Source of the DNA: Strix aluco
Taxonomy: Eukaryota > Chordata > Aves > Strigiformes > Strigidae
DNA: 64,000 bases
Direction of reading: 5' to 3'
Assembly: GCF_031877795.1 (NCBI RefSeq)
Contig: NC_133931.1
Span: 132,346,621-132,410,620, forward strand
Below, in pieces: positions 30,847 to 44,273 of this stretch. Under the pieces are notes generated by a model. It searched no databases, was not told the DNA's origin, and was given only the letters and a program-made list of their open reading frames with translations. The first letter of the stretch is position 1. Each line of letters starts with the position of its first letter. Position numbers and translations under genes: made by a program.

Positions 30847-33800
30847 CTGTCTCAGAACAAGAGAAATAATTTTTTAGACAAAGAAAGAAAAGAAGGAGCC
30901 TTATAAAAATATTCAATCTAGGTTTTGTATGTTAAGTGAATGGAATATTTTTGCATGAATATTTGTTGTTTTCTCTTTTAGACCCAAATTCTCTTGGACA
31001 TCTGGACTTGTACCTTATGCAACAAATAGTTCCTTGATTATCTTAGATAACCTCACTGCTGTTAAGACTAATTTCTCGTTAAAAACAATACTACAAGTAT
31101 GCTTAAAAATCTATTAAATGCCACACCAAAATCATTACATAGTCTAATATTTAAAACATTGGAGAAGACTACTTTTATGTTACTTTTTGAAGCATTACAT
31201 AACACTGTCAAAAAAAATCAGTGATATAAACTGAAAATAAGTAAGAGTTGGGGATTATTCAAAAATTTTGTGAGAACATGCTTAAGATGACCTTTATGGC
31301 CTTCTGACCAATGCTTGAATTATTGGGGTATTTCCCCATGAGAATAGGTTACTCTACAGAGAGTGATATTTCTACACTGCTCAATGTTGTAGTAACTTTT
31401 TTTTCCTTCTCTTAGGCTGCTGAGAAATGACTGGGGCCACTTTCCTTCTGATTCCCCTTGCTAGGCTTTCTAGCACCAGAACTGCACCAGAAGCTGAAGA
31501 AGCTCTCAGATCACTTGAGTCATTACTCCTTAAAAACAATTATTACCTATTTTAGAAATGTTAAACAGTTATATAAAATACATGAAACTTGTAACCAGCA
31601 TTGTAATTCTTTTCTCTAGCTTACAAAATATTTGGAAAGTGAAAGAACTATCATGGAACCCTAAGTGTTATTTCACTTGGAAACATTTAGAGCTCCACTG
31701 TGGGAGCATGCATAGGACAAAAATGGTGGTTAACAATGTTGATAACGTTGTATTACTGAAACCAAGATCAGTTTATCTTAGTTATGCTTGTTTCAAACTT
31801 CTGGCAAGGCACAAAAGCAACTTCAGTTTTCCAAAGTTTGGATAGATCCGCTGAGCTCTTCAAGTTGCATACAACTTGCAAAGATGTTTTTAACCCTTTT
31901 GGGTTGGGATAAAAGATTGATAGTAGCAAAGTAGTTGCAACAGGCTGTTTTATTTTAATGCAACAGCCTTCTCAGGAAAGTTCCCTTTTAACAGCTGTAA
32001 TAATTTATAATGAAATGGCTGAAGTCGAGTCAGAGGAGAATAAAGTGCAAAACTGTGTTTTAAAATGGGCTGATGAGTCAGCAGACACACCTACATACTA
32101 AGAAACAAATAAACCAACACATAATATAAAGATTTTATTCATGACTGAAGTCAGCTCTGAGATTCAGCTCCTTTCTAAGTCACATTTTTATATACCTCTG
32201 TACTCCCTGACAGGGCCCAAAAATTAGAAATAGAAACATTACAAACACGTCAATTCTCCTGATGTTCTCACTAGACTATAACTAAAATACCATAGAAAAC
32301 AATTTGTTCTCATGAATTTCCAGGCTGCTTTCCCATCTTCAGATAAACAGCAAAGAATGTTAATGTTGTCCAAGCACCTACAATTCCCCCAAGCTATTCA
32401 GCAGGTGAGGCAGAGAGGTAAATCCTTCTGTAGGGGAAACACACCTGCTATTTCAAAGGCACTTAAGAACTCTGATCTCTACAGGGCATCACCATCTCAG
32501 AGCTGCTTTCAGGAAGCCCCTTCATAAACTTGGAAGGCTTGCAGGGGGAGATGCAAAAGGAGCATCATTAGTAAGAGATCTGCTAAGGCATACCACCAAC
32601 ACTGTACCTAACCACAAATGACCTATAACGGAACAAAAGCTTTGCAGAAGCACAGCTCAGAGCAAAGCTCTGCTTCATCTGGGGATCCCACTGCAGTAAT
32701 CTCATTTTTACTGGGGGAAAAAGTACATCAGATAGCTTTACATCTGAAAAGCAGTTAGGTCTTGCTGTAATGTGTACGACCACGAGAAATCAGAGGACTG
32801 ACACGTTTCTTGTCTCAGCAGTCTTTCTGATCTTCCTGTGGGAGCAATGCAGCCGGGGCAGGGGAGGATAAGGTGGTGCTTATGCTCAGGCTACCTTGAG
32901 TAAGCAGCAGTTAAGTTCTACTCTTGTTTGTAATAAAGGTTATGTTGAAACCAGTCTTGCTTATCGAGATATTACTCATGCGGTATCTCTGTCTGATTAT
33001 GAGAATGATATGAACTTTCTCACCTAATTCTTAAATCTTCTATCGGTTCTTTTCCTATTTCTGTTTTCACTGCTCATTTTTACAGTCAAAATCCTTTTTT
33101 TTTTGCACATGCTGCCCCATACCTTATGAAAGTCCATGAAAAAAACCTCGAAACTTCCAATAAACCACTGAAAAAACCAATATCACTCTATCCTTTTTTG
33201 TAGCTGTTTCAACAAGCCTCTAGCAATGCTCATATTCCTTTGCAAACATGCCTCATTTTGCTGGTATTTAAAAAAAAAAAATAAATGGGAAGAGAAACTA
33301 AAAATATTCACAATGATAAATGACCAGAAACACAGGATAAAGACTTCTTTCTGAAATACACATGAACGTGTACCTCTAACTATACTGCTCCACTTAAAAT
33401 AATACAATATTCATTAGCCTAAAGCTAGCTGGTGTGTAAAATTAGGGTAAATGGCTGATATTGTAACATTAACATAACCATCCCCATCTGATGTAGCTGC
33501 CCCACAACTGTTTTTGTATTGATTTAACTGACTAAAGAAAAAAAAAGCCTTCTAACTAACATAGCTAAACTTACATGCATTATCTGTATCTCCACTAAGA
33601 AGGTCCAACAAGGAATGGAAGCGAGTTAAGGGGAAAACCAGAAGAAAAAAGGCCACTGTCAGACATGCACTGACCTTTTTTATTAACCACAGAAAAGGAG
33701 TCATCACTACCTTATCTATCCACAGATTAGGGCTGCTTCTGCACAGACAGCTGAGAAACTTGACCTGTTTCTGTCTTCATGGGCCATTCCCCACATGGGT

Positions 33801-34754
33801 AACTTCCCCACAGTGCAAGAGACTGTCCGTGGCAAATCAAAAGTCGAGGTGTTTGCAAATGGTCTCTTCCTTACCTACCACGAAGGCAGTGCCTTAAATA
33901 CCCCAAATTACACTCTCAGTCTGACTGACTAAACTGCACAAAGGGATTTTTTTCTTTGCTGCTTTACTTGCTTTTTGAGTTGCCACAGTTGTTTTTGTTG
34001 TCATTGGAAGGTTTTTTTTACTCATTCTTCTGAGATATATGAGTGAAAAACAAATGAGAAATTATAGGCAATAATCTTACTGCATATAAAAACTCAAAAT
34101 AAAGCTTTTAGCCAGATCTTTCATATGTTACATGGTAAAACAGCATCCTTTGGAAAAAACCAGCACATCCTCTTGAGCTGCCATGGATCTAACAAAAGTG
34201 TAAGGATAGGAGCAGAGCCTGGAATGAAAAACTGATTTCTCATGTGTGTATGAGAAGAGTACAGCAGATTTAATTAACTATCTGGCTGAAAGAAGTCACC
34301 AGTTCTTATATGGTTTTAAGAGGACCAAATAATTTGTTTCAAATACGAACATTTCTGATATAAATCTCGCAGTTACTAATGTATTGCCAAGAGTTGTGAT
34401 ACAACAACTAAAGAATCAAAAAGAAAAGTTTGTGAAATGTTACAGGAGGGATAAGGTTTACAGCGGAACCTATTTCAGCAGGGCAAATATAACACAGTCT
34501 GGTATACCCAACCTTGAATCACCTGTTACAATGCCTTTTATCCCCAGTAAGGTTTATTTCATATTATAACATCAGGAATAGTGCCTCTGCATATATATGA
34601 AGTTGAGTTTCCTTTAACACTGTTTAAATACTGCAGCTGAATAATTTCATTCAACTTTTCAGATTATGCTAACAATTAAGATCTAAGATTAAAATTATAC
34701 TTGGTGCCTGTAATTGAAAAGCAGAAGAAACAAACATGCACAAACGTTTCATAC
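30847..34754 (-). other. ICA1: ICA1 intron (3.9 kb)
   Basis: AT-rich intron between the GTATGA donor (34754) and the CAG acceptor (30847). No recent transposon, RNA gene or additional exon is recognised. Confidence 0.75.
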
Positions 34755-34796
34755 CATTTTCTTCAGGTTGCAGGTCTAATAAGTCATCTATGGCAC
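34755..34796 (-). CDS. ICA1: ICA1 42-nt coding exon
   Basis: A short exon encoding AIDDLLDLQPEEN, with split codons at both ends (Gly at the start, Ala at the end). It aligns with the human stretch PIDELLDMKSEEG. The acceptor CTTTTAG (AG at 34798-34797) is preceded by about 50 nt that is nearly all pyrimidine on the transcript strand. The donor is GTATGA. It is a multiple of three and has matched phases (1 and 1), so skipping would keep the frame. Confidence 0.9.
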
Positions 34797-34797
34797 C

Positions 34798-34852
34798 TAA
34801 AAGCAAAAAAAAAAACCAAAAAGAAAAAAGAAAAAAGAAAAGCAACAAAGGA
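34798..34852 (-). promoter_or_regulatory. ICA1: Extended polypyrimidine tract before the 42-nt exon
   Basis: On the transcript strand this is T-runs separated by single C or G, in CTTTTTT-type repeats, ending in GCTTTTAG. CU-rich tracts of this length are typical binding ground for PTB-like splicing repressors, which suggests regulated inclusion of the small exon. Regulation is inferred only. Confidence 0.55.
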
Positions 34853-37800
34853 AGATCTGCAGTATACTGACAATCTATGTATACATCTAAAGGTGGTTTT
34901 CTTAAGTCTCTTCACCTGAGTTCTGCTTGTGGTTACAATTTCCTTGTAATGTGGATACGACATCCTTGCCCTCACCAGCTGTAATAAAGATCCATAAACA
35001 TGTCAAATTGCACTTGGCACAAGACCATGCTTATAAACAATGTCACTAGAAGATCAACATGTAAGGCTGTTGGTATTCATGTTTGAAATGAACCTGGTCA
35101 TAAAGGATGAAACACCCAAGATATAAGCATTTCTAACAAGTGAGGCAAATTTCTGAATAATAACGTGGGGGGTATCTTCCTCTGAATCACCACCTGTCAC
35201 ACTAGCTCATCTCCAGGCTGAGTACACCCAACTGAGGCAACTGCAAGAATCAGACAGGTCTCTGCTGTCCTCCAGAAGCAGAGACACTTCTTTTAGAAGT
35301 TTGTACTTACACTGGCCAGGAGAGAGCACAAAAGTGCCAGGACCTCATCACTCCCTAAATCTCCTTCCTTGACAATATGTTCTTCCTCATGACACCAACT
35401 CTGGGAATGGGGAAAAGGAATCTGCCCCCAAAGCACCCCAGGTCAGGATATAAGTAACAGCACCTCTTCTCCTGCAGGAAAATAAATGAGCTAAGACCAT
35501 TAGGAGGGAAAATATATAGCTGAGGGTTACAGGCTATCAGAGGTGAAAAAACACCACCACGCCCCAACTGTCACTATCTTAAATTCTGAGCAAGTTTCTT
35601 AGATTAGACATGGAGTCAAAACAATCATTTAGATTCTGCATATCAGTGACGAGAAAAACACCTCCCTCAGGTGATTAATGTCATTTAAGATACGTAGCAA
35701 AACAGGAGGGATGAGTTACCTGCTGAACATGCCTTTCACTCCCCATTAATTGTTGAGGAAATCTAGGTTCTAGACAACTAAGTCTGTAGCTCTAATGGCA
35801 AATGACGGAGTCAGTCACAGTACTGCCAGAACTGGAAGACAGATCTGCTGGAAGCCTCAATTTGAGGCTGGAAAGGAGAAATGAAATTCTCTATAGGGGA
35901 ACAAAAATTGAATGCCAAACCCTTTCAAGAGAAACCTCAAGGTGTGTTCAGGACAAAATGAAACGAACAGCTTGCTGTTCGAATCATATTATTTTAACAA
36001 GGCTTTGCTAGGATGACATAAAGGTGCTACCAGCACTAGAATCAGCTGGTCATTTAAGGACCATGATCACATCTGATTACACTCTATATAGGAGAAGCAT
36101 AAACACACATGGACAACTATACATGATGCTTCCATAAAAGGACAATGTACAAAGCTAAAGGGAAAAAACCCAACCCTAAACTGACTGGCAGAGGGAAATA
36201 AAAAAACCAAACAGAAAAAGAAGTTCATGAAAGGTGGGAAACGGATGGCCACAATTCTGTAATGAAAAAAGTACAACTGTTGCTGAAAGCCTACCTTAGT
36301 TCAGTGGTAAACATGATGGAGTCGATCTTAAAAACACCCGTAGTATATTAAGAAAAAATGCAGAGCAAATGATAAAAACTTGGAAGTTCTGGAGTAGTTG
36401 ATGAGGAAAACTAAGAAGAAACACAGCTGCATCACTAGTAGCACTACATCTGTATTACTTTAGTACGTACAGAGTTCTTTAAGGAAAAAAAGTATCTTAG
36501 CAATGGCACAGACCCACTAGGGTATGGAGATGGAAAAATTTAGCAGAGCAGGCAGAAGAATTCCAAAATACTTCAGTTCCTTTTAGGGGCGATGGAGAAA
36601 GAGACAGAACAAGGTATTTATATTATGGATGATGGTGAAAGATTTTACAGCCCATAAGTAACTGAGATTCTACAAAACATCTGCTAAGAAAATGTAAGTC
36701 AGATTTTGTATCCAAGAATATTAAAATATCTTGTCAAAGAGATATCTGTTCTAATTAACTGAAAAATGGGTGAAATCTGAAAACACTGGAAAAGTCCTAA
36801 TACTGTGTCATTATTATAAAAAACACCCAAACAACAACAGTAATTAACAGGGTGACTCAAGTAATTGTAGGTAACTATGGGCTGGTAGCTCACCATTATT
36901 CCCAGGCAAAACATTAACAGAATCCCCATTCAGTATAGGATTCAGCAAAAGAATATGAGCATAATAAATGCTCCTATAATAAAAGGTGTTTTTATGGAAA
37001 GCAGACCTAGTTAAAAAAAACTAACTGATTTAATTCTTTGAAAAACTATGAGCTTTCTTTGGTAAATATATTTGCTTAGAAACAACTTGACTTTGCACTG
37101 CACAGCCTTCCAGCTAAAAAGCTGCATAATACCTGTAATGAACATATTGAATGGATTAGGAACATGACAACTAACAGATGTCAAAACCCAGTTGTTAGGA
37201 GAAATAATTGCAAAGTAGAAGTGTTTCTAGTTTAGATCTGCAAGGTTTAGTATTCTATCCATTACTATTCGATGGCTTTAGCAGTCATCTGGAAGTAAAC
37301 ACAAAATCACTTTTGAAAAAATGTGCAAACAACTAGCAGACTATTAGAGGTGGTCATTCAGGCCAGTCATTCAGTTTCTGTAATCAGGGCAGAGAGAATT
37401 TAATACCACTAAGTTGTAAGTTATATCTCTAGGAATAAGGAATCTAAGCCATGCTGCAGAAAGGAAGAATAAGTCCTGGAAAGCTGTGACCAAAAGTAAC
37501 TGAGTGTTGATAAACAACAAATTCAAATACGAGCTTCCAACTCGATGTTGCAGCAAAATGAGATATTGTTCTTGGATACCGAAACAGGAATGTGATTTCA
37601 CCTTCTAGAAACATGAAGGAGAGACCAACACCAGAGATGTCTTGTCCAGTTATATATTTCACATTTTAAAAGGGATGTTGTGAAGTGGAATGGAAACAAA
37701 AATGTCAAAAATAAAGGAGTAGAAAAGATGTCTTCAAGACACCAAAATGGTTAGCTCATCGAAATGAAAATTTGAGAGGAGTCTTGGTTTTAATGCAGAA

Positions 37801-37894
37801 CCTTTTAAGTATCTTCATGAAGGATAAAATACCACACATTAAAACGATTCTCCATTAGTTTAGTAGAAAAAGACTATTATAAGCCATGGCATTT

Positions 37895-38185
37895 TTTAGG
37901 CTGGAAGGACCTCTGGGGGTCATCTTGTCCAAGCCCCTTTTCTGAGTAGAGTCAGCTATAAAGTTAGATCAGGTTCCACAGGGATGTGTCCTGTCAGGTC
38001 TTGAAGTTCTCCAGGGATGAAGATTCCACAGCCCCTCCAGGCACTTTTTCCAGCACTTCACCACCCTCACTGTAAATGCTTTTTTCTCCCAGTATGTAAT
38101 CAGAATTTTCCTCTCTGCCACTTGTGCCCATTGCTTCCCATTCTTTCACTGTGCACCTCCAATTAGAGCCTGGCTGTGTCACTCA
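37895..38185 (-). mobile_element. Older CR1 LINE 3' fragment, - orientation
   Basis: The + strand carries ggctggaaggacctctgggg, then 'ccagggatgaagattccacagcccctccaggca', then caccctcactgtaaatgctt. This is the normal CR1 order, but the terminal repeat is lost and there are many substitutions. Same orientation as ICA1. Confidence 0.85.
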
Positions 38186-38598
38186 GTAATAACGACTCAT
38201 CAGATCATTGGTAGCGGCTGAATATGACTTTGCCTAGCTTTTGGGCAGAAGTTCCACTCAATTCATCAAGTTTTTAACAGAGTACATGTTTAAACACTGG
38301 AACAAACTAGCAAGCTAAGCAGCATACTTTCCTTGTCTCAACACCTACTAATCTGTAGATCCTTTCCTTGAAGACATGCCCAATGTTAGAATTATGCATT
38401 GGAAGACAAGCTATTTGACCTATCTGAGAGTAACTGAATGAAATGCAGTGGGATATAACATGTAAGAGATTAGTTTTAACAGATCTTTCTGGCCTTAAGT
38501 TTTATGCATTTGTAGGGATTTGCTGGGTGAAGCTGAACATATAGGAAATAAACAAAAATGAAAAAGCCATGAAGTTATGATAACATGAAATAAAATAC

Positions 38599-38648
38599 CT
38601 GAATAGTTTGATTCCTTGGTATGGCTCTCCTCATCTAATGAAATCAAC
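38599..38648 (-). CDS. ICA1: ICA1 50-nt coding exon
   Basis: The peptide LISLDEESHTKESNYS matches the human LISLEEENQRKESSSF segment of the linker after the BAR domain. The first G completes a Gln codon from the exon before, and the final G begins a Gly codon. The acceptor is AATAAG (AG at 38650-38649) and the donor is GTATTT. The region is acidic and Ser-rich, consistent with a flexible linker. Confidence 0.93.
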
Positions 38649-40646
38649 CTTATTTGAAAGAATAAGAAAAATATTGAGAAAATAATTGTAAGGCTATATA
38701 ATAATAATACATTCTTCTCTTTTTGGTCACATCATTACAGAATGATATCAATAACAAATAAACAGTAATTTAGATGGACTCTTGCATTTACTGTATATTG
38801 TGGTCTGTTGTTAACTTTTATTGTTTCATTGCAGAAGTCTATTGAAAACCAAACTTAGATTGAAGACCAACTATCAAACCTTTTAATCTAACTCAATCTC
38901 TGTAATGAAAAGTACAGTGTATTCTGCTTTTCCAGACTTGGTCTTTCACAACTATCATGAAGGAAGTACAACTGTTGCAAAAAACAACCGAAAAAACAAC
39001 CACTTTGCACTTCTCAACAGCAACTAATTAAAAATCAACGGTCAGGTGAGTTTTGACCCATGTCAGCAGATTTCTAAAAAAACAGTTCAACAGTGTTGAC
39101 GAAAAAGCTTTTGACAGAAAAAAAGCGCAGTGGTTTACCTGCAAATCGTAAACAAAGGTAATCTCTTCAATGAAGAATATATACTAACTGCTATTACTTT
39201 GTGTAAAGCCATTCAGCCAGTAGGGAATGAAGCAGCCACAAGGCTGATATAGTGGTGAAGAGGACTGTGCAGGCACATTCCTACGATCCTCTAGTGACAG
39301 AACAAGAGGAGCCACCTCCTCTGCTCTTGAGGATAGGTTTGTGGCAGAGCAGAGGAAAATTAGATTCAGGCCAGATTCTAGTATAATGAAAGTTCATTGC
39401 GAATGGAAAGTTCATGTGAATTTTAAAAGCTTTGTTCTTGTAATTCTTTCAGAATCTTAGATGTTTGTTTATGGTTTTAGGCAGCAAAATGGTGACGTAT
39501 TTTTTTCCCCTACTTTCATGATAGACAAGGAAAAAGGTAGTCTGTAAATAAAAACAGGTACAACCATGACATGGCATCTGATGCATTTGCTGGTAGCTGT
39601 CAATGCACACATCTTGCATAAATCATGCATTCATTCTAGAACTTTGTATTCAACATTAAGGAAAACAATTGTTTATGAAATTCTTTATTATTACCACATG
39701 AGATGCAGCAGATTCAAGGAAGTGCTGTGGAGACAACCACCTGCCAAATGGTACTTGGCTGAGTCCTTTCTAATCTGAATAGCAGCAAATCCGACCAATT
39801 TATAAACTGGTTTTGGTCAGTGGTTCTGAATCTAAACAAGTAAAAGGAAAACTGAACTCTTTAAAAATCCATTATTATAAATAGCTGAGCAAAATCCACT
39901 AATCAGTCAAGCTGTTCTCTGCTTTTTGACAACCGATCCTTTGCTGGGTGCTTCATTTAAGCAGGGATAGTCAAAACAACAGGTGGCAGCAGGATTACAT
40001 CAACATCGCATCTCCTCGCAACTGAATCCTGATGGTCCCGTAGGGGAGGGATCGCATCTCGTTCTCCTGTTCTCCTCTCCCCGCAGCAGCCCATTCATAA
40101 GTCTCTCTCACCTCAGAGCTACAGGTAACTCAAACCTCGATAGCATCAGCTCGCTCAGATGTACTTTATACTAAGTACCTACTGCTTCATTGGATTACTA
40201 ACTGGTGCTGTATACATTACAAAAACTAATCGCTGCTCAAAGCAATCAGGAATCCATATCCTATTCCCAGGTGAAAGGAGATGCTGCTGAAGGGAGAAAT
40301 ACAATGCTCATATAACTTCTCCCCATGTGTAGTTGCTTACCATTTCTTTTACTAAAGAAAAAATGAAGCAAAAGCTGAAAAATAAAAAGAAGGCTAGGAA
40401 AGATGAAAAACACATAAAGGTTTAATGGGCCTTTTTAAAGCTTGTAATTTCACCATAAAGTTTATTAGTTTTCATGTACACATCACAACATTTCAGGAAT
40501 TCTTGTATTAAGCTTACTATTAGCTAGTGTGATCAGACTAGCTGTGTCTATATTTCCATCTATAAATGTTTGGTGACTTTAGCAACCAGAAAGCAGATTA
40601 TAGACAAAATTACTCATTATCTTAATATACAGGCTGTGTGACTTAC
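38649..40646 (-). other. ICA1: ICA1 intron (2.0 kb)
   Basis: An otherwise AT-rich intron with a CpG-enriched stretch at about 39980-40170. On the opposite strand that stretch contains an acceptor/donor pair bounding 38 nt (see findings). No repeat is recognised. Confidence 0.7.
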
Positions 40647-40741
40647 TGACTCTGCTGATCTTGTACTGATTTGGTGCTCTCAATCTGCAGGTCCTCCTTT
40701 TCTGCTTTTTCTGTTAGTTTATTCACAGGATCTTGTAAGCT
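40647..40741 (-). CDS. ICA1: ICA1 95-nt coding exon
   Basis: The peptide SLQDPVNKLTEKAEKEDLQI followed by ESTKSVQDQQS matches the human segment SLQDPMKKLVEKEEKKK. It starts in phase 0 and ends after two bases of a Gln codon. The acceptor is ATGATCTAG (AG at 40743-40742) and the donor is GTAAGT. The charged, Lys/Glu-rich sequence follows directly after the end of the BAR domain and may form a helix extension. Confidence 0.95.
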
Positions 40742-43700
40742 CTAGATCATAACCATAATATAAACAAAGAGAAGAAACCAAAATAGAATCAGGGAAGCAA
40801 AAGTGTGCCATTTAAGGCCAAACCAGACTACAGAACCCACATAAATTAAGCACAAATGGTCTTGAACTGTATTGAAACTGTATCTGACTCAAACAAGCAA
40901 AATAAAAATGTTAGAAGATACTCATTCAAACTGAGTCACATGAACACACTTTATGTAAGAAGGTGACCATTGGCTACTTCTAAACTCATGTTCTGTTTCC
41001 AATATTTCTAAGTAAAACCATCTATACCATGTGCAAAGCAGGCACTGACAGCCTGTTTCTTTGCCATTTGGGGGGTTTGCCTCTTTTTTCCTCCTTTTTT
41101 GCCTTTTTTTTTTTTTTTTTTAAAGATGAGAAAAATTCATTCTTTACATCTGGTTGTTCCTCATATACTACTTCTTTACTTCTTTATTCTCTTTTTCTCC
41201 TGATGCAACTATTCACACAACCTTGACAAGTGCAGTGTAGTGGGAAGGTACTACTTGTATCCTAAATCTGAAAATGAGGGTTAAAATCTTGGATGATTAG
41301 TTAGACATGGGCCAGGTGTGGTATTACAAAACCTTACTAACCCTTTGCAATCTGAAAGACCATGCTACAAGATAACAACGTGCAGCTTCATGGTCAGCAT
41401 TTTTATAACCAAAATTTGGACATGTGAACAAGCCAACAAATAAAGCATAATAGACTGACTCTTTGAGATAACAAAAGTGATATACTACTGGTTGTCCCTG
41501 TTATGCATTAATTAGGATTTCTGTATGAAAAATTAAATAACTGAAGATAGTAATTAAATAATTACAAATGTCAGCAATGTGAATATTTGGCTCTATAAAA
41601 TGGTTTTGATTTGAAGGTGAAAACATGTTCCTCCTTCCAAAGTCCAATTCAGTTTTTGAAAAAGAAAACCATGTTTCATGTGAATAGCCCTAACCTTGTA
41701 ATTAAGTTTATTTATGTCTCACTGATATTCATAGTAGTGTATCCCACCTACCTTCTCTCCCCACCCCGCAAAAAACTGATGATAAAAATATTAAGCCACC
41801 TTTTGTGCAAAACTTAACAAACACAAAAGTGTAGTGGTTTTGCATCTGGAGTTTTAACCAAATGGTAGTATGTTTCATCAGAACAGTAAAAGAAAGAAAA
41901 GTCCATCTCATCTACTGAATAAAAGTTAGAGTCCCCAGCCCATCTGTTACAAGAAAAGTATTCCCAGGCATGTTGCAGGTCTTGTTTGCACTGCCCTGTT
42001 AACCAGGACAGATGAGTCCCCAGAAGGGGCATTCCAGTTTCTGCTTGGCTCAGTACTTGAGGAAATGTATACTTCAGTGTTTTAGAAACCAAACTAACGG
42101 ACCTGTCTATACTGCAGCTGCATTTTTTTTTCCCTCTCAGTAACTTAATTCTTCTACCTAGAACCACAGATTAATTTGTCATAAGCACCTTTAGCACTGC
42201 AGACTTCATGCGTCAAAAGATGAGAGATCACAAAAGCAGCAACAATAGAGGCATTAAAGAAATTTACCTTATTCTGTGGTTGCCAGGTTTTTTTTTTTTT
42301 TGACACTGTAACAGTGCTAGCCAGAATCACATGTAAGTGTACTTCCTGGATTCTGAACAATGGACACTAGACACCTCAGCTAGAACACCTGTGAACGAAT
42401 ATGTTACCCTTTAACTGCATTTGTACTGGGTATTGATAAGACTGTACTTGTACTATTAAAATTCATGGTAATTATTCCACTGACTCCAAGAGGACCTGGA
42501 TTAGAGTTCAAAAACATAAGAACATGCACTATACTTGCACAAAAGTGCAGTGCAGAGGAGGACAGCAGAGCTTTGCATTACAGTGACTGAACTGCTTCAG
42601 GCACTTGACCCATCTTGGAGACCTTCACAGTAGGATGCACAGTCCTACTGTAATCAGGAGGTGATGGTGCAACAGTTGTGGTGCTCTGCCGACCACTAAG
42701 AATAGCAGCACAGAGCCTGCCCCAAGAAGGATGTAATAGTTTTGAACAACAAACAGAACTACTTCAACCACTGCCTAGTTATACGAGTTAAAGAAAATTA
42801 TCAGAAGTAAAATCTTCTGCATCTTCACCAAGAAAAATACAGAGAAATCAGCATCCTTCTTTAAGGAATGATATTTTATGATGTTTCCTTCACATGACTG
42901 TTTCAGGAAATCCATATTTAAAGGACGGTGATCAAACCACAGAAACAGCATATAGAAACGGAGTTCACAAGTACCTTGGGAAGGAAACACCATGATAATA
43001 ATGGCAGTTACTATTTCCTGCATTAGAAAAGTAAACACAGTTCTGAAATATAGCTTCGGTTTCAATGGAGATTATGATCAAAACTGTTAAAAATCAGCAG
43101 CTGTATATTAATGCAATAATTCAATGTAACAATTTAATTCAGACAATATTTCCTCAGTTTCTGATAGCGAACAATGAAATTCTTTTCCTCTCTCCTGCCT
43201 CCCTCTACTCTACACCTTGATGTGTACTACAAACTGGTAACTTTTTAAAAAGATTTAAAAAAGCTAGAGAATGGGTATGAAATAGAACTGAGTGTTAAAA
43301 AGCCATTGTCAACTGTTTTCTAAACATGAACCCGCAGTAATGTGATCACTACTGTCAGCATGTGTAGAAATCAAACTATGGTATTTTCTTAATCGTTTCA
43401 AGTTACATCAGAGGAAGGGTAGAAATCCTGTCATCTAGAAAGTGTAGTGATTAAACAAGGCTGTAAAGACACAGGATGAGTTCAGACAAAAGCAAGCACG
43501 CTTCAGTTGTGTGTATGAAGCGTTCCTGACTTTGCTGGCTCAGAGCAGATAAATACCTGACTTCACAGCACTCTTTCGGGTGCTCATGTGGACTCACACA
43601 GACCTTGCTGCGAGCTACACCAGTATGTGGCTTAAGGAGGATGCTCGCATGTTTAGAAAGCTGTCTTCCTAGCTTCGTTATTTCTCTTTTACTATAAAAA

Positions 43701-44273
43701 TCAGGGTGAGGCTGTAAACACTGGCAGAGCAAGTTTACAGTCATTCACTCTGCCTGTATTGTATGTCTACAACCAAAAGTCACCCAGTGATATTTTGTTT
43801 GCTCTCAGTACTCAGACGAAATATCTAAGCTGACAAGGGGTTCCTCTGCTGCAGAGTTAACTCTGGTTTCAGTTCAGGCACCATTCTGAGACTGACTGCT
43901 ACTCACAAAATTCCTTCACCTGCATCTGGGCTGCTTTCAAGTCAAGCCAAGATCATCTGGACTGCACACAAACTTGCCCTCTGCAGTTAAATCACCAGAG
44001 TGTTGACAATGCACTCAGCTCATGCACAGTTCCCCCCAAGTGCCTTGGACAGCTAATGTGCTTCCTCTTGACTGAGAAAGAATCAAAGCAACACAGCTAA
44101 GGGCAGGTCCAGGAGTCAGGGATACATCCCAGGATGTTACAACACATATGGAGAAGTGCAACACCACTGAAGAGACAAAAACTTGGATATGTTTCGTTAG
44201 GGGGGAGAGCTGAAAGGGAAGAGGAAAAGCAGGTAGTCTCAGAATTTCCTCATGGAGATTCATCAGAAAAAAA

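Larger units (their letters stand above)
34797..38598 (-). other. ICA1: ICA1 intron (3.8 kb)
   Basis: Intron between the donor GTATTT at 38598 and the TTTTAG acceptor. The 5' half contains an old CR1 (37895-38185). In the human protein this junction carries about twenty further residues, but no matching exon is evident here. Confidence 0.75.

Noticed and set aside
36890-36955. Candidate missing ICA1 linker exon on the - strand ending in AATAATG|GTGAGC
   Set aside because: The donor looks good and the peptide (NGDSVNVLPGNNG) is vaguely similar to the human linker. However, the only nearby acceptor (TATAG) gives the wrong phase or an in-frame stop when joined to the flanking exons.
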